From NCBI GenBank assembly GCA_021014325.1, contig JAJGQC010000675.1:1-64000 (forward strand): a DNA stretch of 64,000 bases, given 5' to 3'. Position numbers and translations under genes: made by a program. The stretch's first letter is position 1. Every line of letters begins with the position of its first letter. Of the stretch, positions 43,501 through 55,500 are shown piece after piece. The DNA is from Plazaster borealis (taxonomy: Eukaryota > Echinodermata > Asteroidea > Forcipulatida > Labidiasteridae). Below the pieces are notes generated by a model. It was not told the DNA's origin. It saw only the letters and a list, made by a program, of their open reading frames with translations, and did no database searches.

Positions 43501-46500
43501 CTTTTGCTTCAGAAATATAGGTTACCAGCCAAAATACCATACAGTTACCATTGCTGTGACTGGTACCCCACTCATTTTTTGCTTAGCAAAGAAATTTGCT
43601 GAGCAGAATTTTCTGCTAAACAGCTTTATGAAATTGGGCCCAGAGCTGTGCTATGCTTACATTGTTAATAAAGAAAGAAAGCAATAAGCATGGAGGTCCC
43701 CATCACACTCACAAATTTGCTAAGTGTCTTTCTCATAACAAGCCATTGTATGCATTATTGCTTAGGACTAATATCCCACTTTTGCTTATCAAATGAGACT
43801 TACTTATCATCGATTCAGAGATGACTCTTAATAGCCACATTTTCTCAATTTGCAGAGGCGTTAGATTTCAGATACGCAATCTATCACACATCCACAAGTA
43901 CCTTACTTGTAAGACAACTGAATGCTTGGTTCTCTCCCTTATACATGTTATATCCTCTCGCCTGGACTTTGCTAATGCTATCCTAATACACTTACCAGAT
44001 TATCAAATCCATCGTCCCAGAACTCCGCCGACAGATTAGTTACACTTACCAGAAGAACTTTGCACATCTCCCCCGTCCTCAATGCACTTCACTGGCTTCC
44101 TATATACGTCAGAGACTTGTCTTTTCGATATTGGTCCTGGTCTTCTGTTCTCTCAATGGCGCAGCACACACCTACCTTCAAGAGCTGCTACAACGCCATG
44201 AACCACCCTTGCCTTCGTTCCTCCGACACAAATCTTCTACGAGTGCCGCTCTCACATCACTCCTTGGGAAACCGATCTTTCTCTCGGTCCGGTCCTTCCC
44301 TATGGAACTCACTACCCATCAAACTAAGAAAGGAGACTTCCTACCTCACATTCAAGAACGAACTCAAAACCCATCTCTGTCAATAAGTTGTTTTCACCTT
44401 CTGTCTGTTTGTATATCTGTGGTTCTCAGATGTCAGTTTTAGTTAAGGATTTTCTGCGCAAGGAGTGTCACTATGTGACAGACATGGCACATTATAAGTC
44501 TCCATTATTATTATTACCTAATGTATCCGTTTATATCCACAGTGGCCAAATAGGACAAGTTGGTTCAATTGATGGTCTTAAGTCCATGGTAGACTTCACA
44601 TCCTGCCACACCCCCTCTTCACCTCTCCATCTACTCCCCTACGCATCCCTTCTACAAAGTGGAGTGTCTCACGTGCCGTCGATGTCAGAGGTCATCGGAG
44701 CATTCATGAGACACTTGTGGAGGAGTGCGGCAACGTGCCAGGTTCCTCTGTGGTTGTCATGGCGACAACATATGGATGATGATGATTCTGAGAGTCTTGA
44801 TTTGAGAGATTCTGAAAACCTAAAGATGGTAAGTGAGAACGTTTTGCCACCCCCCACCCCCCAAAAAATGCTGTCTGTGGTTTATAATAATGCTGACTTA
44901 CAGGCAACATTATCAAGAAAGATACAATACAATTCACTTGTGAAAGTTTCAGTTGAATATGTGTCTGATTGTTGAGAAAACAGTAAAAATTGTCATGGTA
45001 TTTTCACAAGAATGTCGAATCCATCAACATTAGTGAGTTGACAGTGGGTACCAACTGTATCTCTGGCCGCAGCATTTGCGAACTGACACCAACCCTCTGA
45101 AATCTAACAAACATTTCATGTATGAATTGTTTCTCAGATTCACATGTTTTTATTGATTTCTAATCAATGTTGGCATTTCAAACAAAATAATTTCACAGGA
45201 TGCTTACTACCATTACCATCTTTATAACAAGTAAGCTTTCGAATAGAAATTACACCACATTTTTTTCAGAGTCATTACCAAAGTATGACTATACCTCTAA
45301 GAGGGGGGTTCACATTAAGGCTGCATTAAGTTTGTACCACAGCACCTTGTAAACCGTTACAAAGTACTACACTTATGGGTCGTACACATAGCTCTGCATA
45401 CCTGTAGAAAATAATGAGTGCCACACATCCAAAATAAATGTATGCATGTGATACATTGCAATAGAACAGTGTAACTGTAGATCAAATCATTTTTTCAGGT
45501 TTCCGAAGAGCCACTAATGTCAGTGTGCGCGCGATCATGTGACATGTGCACTCCTTTCCTATGTAAAATATGTTATCAGTTGGGTGTTTAAGAAGTTCAT
45601 CTCACTTTTTAGGTTTCACAAAGAGAAACATCTCTTTGTCCAATTACTTTGGCAATAGACTGTGCAAGTCTCGTGCATATCGGAACGAGAAAACACGTCA
45701 AACGAAGAACTTTCTTTTCCTAAAAATCAATTCTTTGTTTTAAATTATATCTAATGACAAATTCTGAGCAACAAAAATACTCATTACATTTTTATACAAT
45801 CAGTTTTAGTTTTTGTAATAAATACACCAATAATGTGTTAATTATTATTGAAACAAAATTCAAACTCTGGGACAAGGATGCTTATTTGATCTTAACTTTT
45901 CAGAAAACCCTTACGAGGATTCGCGAAGGTCACAAAGGTGTAAAATTAACGCTAGACGCAGTTTATAGAGGACGCTGATGCCTCAACAACCATATACTGC
46001 AATGAAAAGGTTTCCCGTTGCAATTACAGCATCTGACGATTATCATCGCGCATCCAAAACAAGTGTTTACATTTGTGATCGGAGGTGAGCACAAAATTCT
46101 TAGTTTTTGGCAGTAACCGGAAGCTGAGGTCAAGTTTAATTCTCGGGTTTTCTTTGTTTTATTGTTGAATTGATTTTACTTTCATATTTTTTATAACTAA
46201 GTATTACATTCCCAACAACATATAAATTTTTCATGTTCATAAACCACGTTAAACTAAAATAATTGACAAAACAAAATCTTGCCACGTAAATCTCCATATG
46301 GTTGGGACCACAATGGTCCCGGAAGTTCAAATATGCGCGAGACTTGCACAGTCTATTAGCCAATAGATTTAAAGAAATTAGTTGGTCAATGGAGAGGTTT
46401 AACTTTTACAGAATCATATGAGAGGTTTTAAACTGCAAACCGTGACGTTAGTATTGCAGATTTATAGTTTTAAGCTAAGCTCGTAAGTTGTAAATCTCAA

Positions 46501-49500
46501 TCACACGTTTTGACATAAGTGGCTTTTTTGTGAAAACAGCGACAATGTATGGGTCTAATGAGTGCTTTGGGATGCTCTTGAAAAGATGAAAAGCACTTTA
46601 TAAGAACTGTCTATTATTAATAAAGAATCCACATTAATGTTTGAAACCTCTCAATGTGCTGATACCAGTGAAACTTCTCTCAGCAGGGCCCAGCTCTCCT
46701 ACACACACCTCTCCAGACACTGTGCCTCTTCCGCTTGCTGTACGCCCCATCCCAGCAAACTCGGCAGACCAGCAAGGGCAACAGGGACACTAAGAAAGTC
46801 GCAGTGTCAAAGGTCACGACAGCCGTCCCGCTGGGTCAGTACCTGGAGAAGGTTGAACAATTGAGGGTCGTGATGGAGCTGATGTGGTCAAACTCTACGG
46901 CCTTGTCAACAGACTTGCTTAACTTCAGGTAAGTTAAAATTCTGGTACAGCTACACGTATAGCAATGAACAACTTCGGTGCTAACCTTTAATCAATTTGC
47001 CATTTAAATCACGCGTGGTCTTTGTTTCACTCGAACGCATTTATTTAAGTTTGCCATTTTAACCCTTTAAACTCGACCCCATTTTTCCCCACAGAACTTC
47101 GGTCACCCCTGACCGATTTTTTTAATAATCATTTTTCACCCAATAACTACCGCCCTCTGTTGGCCAAGCTTGGCATCATTAGCAAGCTGAAAACACAAGC
47201 TTTCCAATGGTAGTATGGTACCCTATGTGCAACCTTTAGAAATACAAATACAAAGCGAAAAAGAAACCTGACTATTGCTTTTTCTAACGTGTCAGCTGTT
47301 ATGCCTGTGTGTTGTATACGATGTACACGTTGTACACGTTGTACGGTGACTTTCGTGCAAATTCTGCTCTTGATCTCATACAAAATGTTACATTTCAGCT
47401 TCAAAATGCCCAAAAAGAAGCCTGAAAAGAAGTGAAATGTTGTCCAAACTTCCAGGAGACAATGTAGAGAAGAATAAGTCTTGGGTTTTGGGGGTTTTGT
47501 AGATGAAAACGGTGATCTTGACGAGGAAGAAATGTTGAACGAAGGCATTGATCCAACCACAGACTGCTGGTAATGTACATGTAAAAGCGAAATTCTGGGA
47601 GGTAAAATTAATATTTTGTCTTTATTTTTACCTCTATAGAAAGATCAGATGATGTAGATTTCAAAACGGCAATCAAAATATTTTTGAACAAGTGGAAATT
47701 ACCAAATTTACATAAAATATGAAAATATTGGAATTTAAATTTAAAAATATGAATTTAATAATGGCGGTAATTTTTTTCCAAAAGCCTGTGGGGGGTAAAA
47801 GATTTGCTAGAAATATAGCCTTATATGTAAGCTTTAAAATGATGCATAATGTTAACATGTTTCCAAGAAGTAAATCAGTCATTTTAATAAATAACCTGAG
47901 CACATGCAAAATTTTAAAAAACGGGGTCGAGTTTAAAGGGTTAATAACATTGTTTATAGAGAACAAAGCCATGAAACTTCATTAAGTAGACAGTAGAGGT
48001 ACAACAAGATTTGATAGTTTACTCGTTATGATTGAGTTGATATTGTAATGTCAATTTGGAGCTTGTGTTACGTTTACATTGTTGTATCTTTTGCCAGGTC
48101 CAATGGAGTGAAGTATTTGTTATTATCCCTGAGCCAGCTGTTTGTAACTCTAGAACCTTTACTTCTGACATCTGACCTTAATGCATGGAAGAGCGCCCTG
48201 GATGACGTCATTACCGCTGTGACGTCTGTGGACACAGACCAAACAGTCCTCAGATCATCACTGTCTGTTCTGGAGGAGGTTATTACAAGAAGTGCTTCAG
48301 CTTGTCAAAATATTGATGCTGACGATTCTGTAGGCAAAGGTCTAAGGTTGTACTGGATGAGGTTGGGCCAGATCTAACGACTGCTTTGGTTAGCATCATG
48401 GATATCTTACAGTTTGAGAGAGAATCGGTGTCAGAAGGCGGGATTGTTTGTGAGAAGTCAGATGATCAGACCCTGGAATGTGATCCGATGGAGCTGGACG
48501 TTGCAGAAGAGATCTTAGATGAAGCAGAAAGCCCTAAAGGTGGAAGGAATCATCTGATAGACCTGTTGACATTGGGGAAGGGCTGGACTCACCTTGGCTT
48601 ACTAGAGGTACAGCTTCTAGCTCCCAGGGGTCCGGTAGACCCTGCTGAGAAGAAAGCGCTTAAACTTCAGTATGTCAAAAATGAGGTAAGTCAGGTTACT
48701 CTTTAAAGTCTGCTTCCAAAACAATTGGTTTAAAAGATGAAAAGTTATCACATGAAAAGGGCTAGTTTATTTGGGCTTGTCAAAGATGCACCTTTTTCAC
48801 CTAGAGGTTCAGGAAATCCGGGTCCTAAAGAATGCAATCAAAAATATTCAGTGAAAGTGCAATGACATAGCCTTTAATTTTTCCATTGGCAAGCCTTTTT
48901 TCATGTTACTAGATGTCCCCATGCTTTACTTTTAGATGAGCGATTTAACAAACCAGCTCAGAGTTCGCAGTTTAGCGTCCAAGCTTTTGACAGGAAGGAC
49001 TCTTGAAGAGGTACCTCCAAACCATCTGCCCGAGAGAGTACGTCTTGCACAGACGCGATTGGAATTACTGCAAGAGAGAGCACCAGAGCTTGCCAAAGAA
49101 ACGGCATACAGGCCCGAGCCTCCAAAGGTAAGTCTGATGTCAAGTTTTCATGCCAACAAAACAAGGTCCAATCAACTGTTTTCCTTGTTTTGGGTTTCTC
49201 AGCTGTGCCATTGTAAACTGAAAAGGCAAAAGTCTCGCTTTGCCTGGCACGTTTCCCATTTTGTTGACAAACTGCAGTTGCGTGGGCTAACCGGTTGACT
49301 AACCGTTGTCTTTGATCTGCCATAAATACCTGGGACAGTTTATCCATTCTGATTGGTCGAGGGGAGATCATATGGCCATGTTTAAACATGCGATTTAAAC
49401 TTCGTGAAAAGTGTTTAGACATACGCGTGGCACGCAAGCTCACGCATGGCTCTAATTTAAACTTAACACGATCAATACATACCGGTACTCATTGTAAAAT

Positions 49501-52500
49501 CCATTAGGGTTGTGCGCGTACACACAACTGTTGGGTGTCGCATGACTTTGACCTTTGCGGCGAAGCCGGGCGTGACAGTAGTGAAAATTTACATAATATT
49601 TTTTACAGATTTTCCAACATTATTACACTTTTTAACAAAAAGGGAATTTGTGAATGGGAATAAAAGAGTAGCGACTCGATCTTAAACGGCCCTTTTAAAC
49701 CTTGCAGGGTCATGGCCTTCGGCTCAGTCCTTTATCACATGGCCACAACCCTGCCGGTTTTGAACTGCTGTTTAAGACCTCGTCGCCACTCTTTTATTCC
49801 CTTATTCATGTCTGTTTTCAGATGATCAGTCTGAACTCACTGAAACCACGCTCACTATATTATTTGCCATATTTAAAGCAGGACGAGGGATTGAACACAG
49901 TGGCAAGTTGAGGGCCAGTGACAGTTAACTCGCTATAATTGACTACAAAATGTTCAGATGCTGTTTTTTCTAATTTAAAAAAAAACAATTTACAAGCAAG
50001 GTCCAATTGTAAGTTTTGCACTCACAGTACAGTCAAGTTTTTCTCTAGGAAAAAAATTGAATGCAAGTAAGGTTCTGTAATTGAATGACCTTGTTTCGCA
50101 CGTAGCGCACGTATCTACCAATAAGGTACTCGAGGGGTTTGAACAAGCAGAAACATTTTAAGACAGGTTTTTGAATTATGAGACCAATTTATGTAGCACC
50201 TTATAAAGGTTTACAAGGTGCTGCAGTGCATTCAGCAGCCACTGCTGGAAAAACCGGGGTAAACCCCTTCTCTTAGCAATAGGTGTAACTGGGTTCTTTT
50301 ACGTGTATTACACAACACACGGGACCTACGGCTTTACTTCCCATCCGAAGGACGAAGCAATAATGGTTAAGTGCCTTGCTTAAGGACGCAAGTGTCAAGA
50401 CCGGGACTCGAACCCACACTCTGCTGGTCAGAAACACCAGAGCTTGAGTCCAGCGCAACTGACCGCTCGGCTACTTCAAAAGACAAACATGTGTATCCTG
50501 AGACTTTTGTAATCTCATTTTTCTATGATTTCTGTTGTAGTTTGATGCCCTGCTCAAGGATGTAACCCACTACCTTACCAGCATTGGATCAAGGTCAACA
50601 GTAGAGGGCCTCCTAAATAAACTGACAGCCACTTTTGACACCCTCAGTGCCGACAAATCAGGCGGCACTTTGCCGTATCCCATTAGAACCGTTCTAGGCG
50701 AAGAGAAAGCCTGGCAGAACTCACAGTTCCAGTTCTTGCGTACGATAGAAGGGGAGTACCCCCTCTACAGGGACCAGTGGGCGGGGCTTGTTACCGCGGT
50801 GATGCAGATGCAGTATGGGATCAGACTGGTAGCGCATGCCCTGTACAGCTTGTCCGAGAGAGGGCGCTTCTCTGAAAGTGGCATTTCCAGCGAGGCAAGC
50901 CTGGGTGTATTGGCCGAGTTTCCGATCTGCTCAGAACGGCAGGCAGTGACAGGAAGAACGCTTCAGTTGGTCAAGAGTTTGGCGTCCTACTCCGCTGTGG
51001 AATCAGAACCATCGGCATATCCCAAAATCAAGATGAGGTGAGTCCTGCACTGTTCAGATCTGATGGACCTTTACCATGCTGCCACCATCTTGGTCATGTT
51101 CCCTGTATCCAATAACAGTAATGAATGCTAATATTCATTGCACAAACATGGAACCAGACTATTTTTCTTCCAGCCATGGTTTGGTTACAATGAGTTGGAT
51201 TGAAATGAAATCAAGATGGCCGCACAATGATCAAGGTTTATTGTGATCATTAACTGGTATGACTGTATAACAATGTCTAAATCAAACTGTTAAGCTCTCT
51301 GAGGAAAATTTCACACTGGAACTTGGTTAGTGTTTGATGTTAGTTAACCTGAAACTATCATGTCTCCATTAAATGCAAAGTATACCTTTGGTTTTTGCAA
51401 CCATTCGATTGATTTAATCCTATATAAATGTAGATATATACAATAAAACTAACCTGTGAAAATTTAATTTCAAAAGGTGGTAGGGTTTTGTGATATCACC
51501 GAAAATCTGGAGCGGTTATTATTAATATGTATATAGTCTTATATAGCGCATGTATCTACCGATAAGGTACTCAAATCGGTTGAACAAACAGAAACATTCT
51601 AAGACAGGTTTTAATTTATTTTTAAACAATTTATGTAGCACATTAAAAAGGTTTACAAGGTACTGCGGCGCATTCAGCAGCCACTTCCAGAAACACCGGG
51701 CAAACCCGTCCTCTTCGCAATAAGTGTGACTTGGTCCTTTACGTGCATTACACAACACACTGGACCATTGGCTTTACGTCCCAGCCTAAGGACGAAGCAA
51801 TAGCGGTTAAGTGTCTTGCTTAAGGACACAAGTGTCGATACCGGGACAAGAACCCACACTCTGCTGATCAGACACACCAGAGATTGAGTCCAGTGCTGTT
51901 AACCGCTTGGCCACGATTGCCACAACACTTGTTGACAGAAGTAGCAAACAGCTGTGATAAAAATGACTCCCTCTTTGCCTCTTTTCACTCAAGCTTGCTG
52001 CTACTGTCCTTGGAGCATTCCCGCAACCAAGCCTTCCTTGCTGGCCATCTTGCCCCCGAGACATGCAAAGATATCTTCTCCATCTTGGACCGCATCGTCG
52101 CCTCCTGGAGGCACGCTCAGGATGCTGCCAAGCTCAAGGAGGAGGAGGCAGCCTCGCTGTATAAGTTCAAGGCTAAGACGCACGGCGATGGACTGACGGA
52201 CGAACAAAGAGAAGAGAAAGAATTCAGGCAGAGTTTTCCATCTTTTGAGAAGGTGAGAGTTTCAAATATCTTAACTTTTATATATTATGACTGAAAGACA
52301 AATAACTGGATTAGTGCAGTGACTGTCACAATATAAATGATTATGCAATAAACCTTTCATGGGGCCGCTGCTGCCTGCATGAGACCAAGTTAGGCGTTAG
52401 TTTGTTCCGGAATGTTAACCTGAATATGGAGTGCAGCTCAACCCCTCAAGCCCCCAAGAAACAACCCATTCACTGTACCTACACTGTAGTGCTACATGGA

Positions 52501-55500
52501 GTCCAGCTCAAGCCCTCAAGCCCCCAAGAAACAACCCATTCACTGTACCTACACTGTAGTGCTACAGAAGACAGTATTATTCACAGTGGTAACTAGAGTC
52601 CTCTAGCGGCGTTTAAAACATTAATAATGATCCAAAGAGTACATTGAACAGTTTCATAGCTCACTTATTGTTGAATAATGTGCCTACCAATTTCCTTTTG
52701 AAGTACTGTCCTGTCAGAGTTGAGAACACAGCTTTGAAAGACCATCACAATCATTTATTTTGATTGCAACAATCAAAATAAGCATTTATATGAGCGAACT
52801 CCTGACAGAAGGTAAACCGTGCGATGTTTAATTTCAGGATTTTGCGGACATTGTGGCCGAGCCAACCTTAGAGAGAACGCCTGATGCTGAAAATGACGAC
52901 CCTGACGAGACCCCTGAAACCACACCCCAGCTCACCCAACAGCAAATGCACCAAGTCTATTCCATACATCGAGAAGTATTCACGGAACTGGTCCAGACCA
53001 GCTGGATCCGGATCCATTCCCATAGCAACCACATAGATGAAACGCCGTATAGAGAAGTACTGGAAAATGGTTATGCTACGATGGTACAGCTATATGATAA
53101 GGTTCTTCCACTTATGGGTTGGTATTAGTCCATTTTTACAAATTGAACAAAAACAGGCTCCATATTTTTAATGTATTCCTGCTGTTCATAGACTTTAGCA
53201 TGGGAATGCGGTCACAATTAAACAAAGAACATAGTGGTCACTCCTAATAGTGTAAACAACTTGGAGGGGGGCGCTACACCTTCAGCCACTAGTATTCTGA
53301 AACTGGTCAAAGGCTGTTGATACTTGTGTAAAATAGTGTTGCATGTGCAACTTCACATACGACTGTCAATGTGCAAATTGACATACGACTAAATCACTTT
53401 TCACATAAAGGCATTTTCAAAACCGTGGCTTTGGTTTCAGCTCCAGCTCAGATTCCATCTACCTCAGGTTGTTTTTGTAAAAACAAACAGGGTTGTTCTG
53501 AAGCTGCTGATTTGAAAAAGCCAACTAAGGCCAACACTAGTTTGATTAAATCATTTTGAAGTAATAAACCACAAGAGAAACTCACAGGGTAAATTTGAAA
53601 TCATTTGGGGTTGATCAAAGACAAATTGACTAGAGCGGGACTTGAACCTGTGACCTCCGGATTAACATGCCTGCGCTCTACCAACTGAGCTATTTAATGT
53701 TGGCGGTCTTCCTATTTTGTCAATATCTTTGTTCGGGGGTGCCAAGTTTACGATACAACCTGGGAAGCGGCAGCCAAGGGATCACCTTAAGGGGATGCAA
53801 CTTTTTATTTCAGATATCCAGTAAGAAACCACAAGGAAAACTGACTGACCCAACATTAGGGCTTAGCTTAGTTAGTAGAGCACCGGCACATTAGTCCAGT
53901 AATCTCAGGTTCAAGTCTCGCTCTCGTCATTTTTTCTTTGTCCAGCCCAAAATTAAATAACTTATTTTGACTACAGACTCGTCGTTGGATAGTAAACTCA
54001 TAGGTGCCCATCTTCTGATGAGTCACAGTCTGTATAGCGCCCTCACTCAGCCGGATAAGTCCAGTAACACAGAGCGCCGACAACCATACGACATCTACCA
54101 TGATGGTAACATTAAGGAAGCTGTTCAGTGCAGACCACTGCTAGAGGGATTCAATGCACGGATTTCAGAGCTAATGGAGGAGTGGCCAGAGCATCCCACA
54201 CTGAAACAGGTGAAAATAAAAAGCCAAAACAAACGAAATAGCCCATATGCATGTCCAAATGCGCATGTCCAGGCATGATCGGCGCGCAAAGGATTCTGGG
54301 TGAATTTCAAGACCAATCAGCAACGGCAATCATCATGGCGCTGATTTTGAAGCCGTACTTTTTTACGCAACACTTAAAACCAGGCATAGTTACGCACATA
54401 CAAACTATAGCACAGCATCCATCTTGGCAACTTGACCTAGCTAACTGTACTCAATTTCCCAAGATGCATTGCAGTATGATATTTTTAAGATGGCTCTTTA
54501 GCATATATGGGCCATTTTTCGGGGGGAGAGGGGGTGGATAAAATGGATGAAATTCAATAGTCCTTTTTCTGTCGAGTTCAGAACAACTATAATACCAATC
54601 TGATAACATATCTCTTTCAGTTTTTCTCAGTCAGAGAGAAGCTGATTTCAAAATGCTATTTAACAGAAAATTGTTCCTCTATAACAAAAAATAATCTTGT
54701 CAGCAAAATTGAGAAATATCTATTTGTGTTCTTACAAGAGTTATCCAATCAGGTTTTTTCCCTTCAAATTGCTGTTGGATAATCACTTCGTAACTTGTAG
54801 TTGGTGATGAAAGTTTATCATTTGAAATGTGGTTAAACGTGGTATGTTTTGTGCATGTAGTTGGTGATGCTGATTGATCGAATATTGGAGTTCCCAATCA
54901 CTAGTCCCTTGATGAAGTTTGTCACTGGCTTAGAGATCCTCCTGGAGAAGGCACAGGTAAGTGTAAACAAAGATGGCTGTGGTCTTCATTATTTTGTGGC
55001 GTGTCGTGGCCGAGCGGTCTAGTTCACCGGACCCAAGCTCTGGTGTTGTCAGCAGCAGAGTGTGGGTTCGAATCCCGGTCATGACACTTGTAATGTCTTT
55101 GTAAAAAGTTGGGAAGGTAGTGCATTCTGCTATACCAGCCAGGCTCCTAGTGGATGATACCCATGCCTAAATCCTTATGGACTTATGAAGGGGGTAACGT
55201 TGTTTCAGACCAAGGAGTAGGTGGCAACTTCGAGTGACAGTTGATTTGGGTCGACAGCCCAAATCGGTTAAGTGTAGCCCTCATCTTGAAGTGGCCGTCC
55301 GGCCTTGTGATGTTAGACGATTTCTCATAAGAAACAATTTTTAAAAAATGGGAGAGCCATTCAATTCCTCCATTCAAAACACATTATACAACCAACAAGT
55401 GAAAATTTCATTGAAATTAATTTATCAAGTTTAAGTAAGAACAAAAAAAGATAGTTAAATATGATATCAGGTGTTTCATATTCAGGCTTATTTTTATTGC

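Noticed and set aside
49702..49911. Short plus-strand frame beside exon 38
   Set aside because: It lies in a foldback repeat and has no midasin or other similarity.
51939..51993. Earlier acceptor for exon 40 at 51938 extending the open frame upstream
   Set aside because: It would break phase with exon 39, and the region overlaps the end of a SINE; the acceptor at 51993 has a long pyrimidine tract and the right phase.
54994..55085. tRNA gene with class II arm
   Set aside because: A and B boxes are good, but the same head plus body recurs at many places with SINE tails, and the stems are imperfect.
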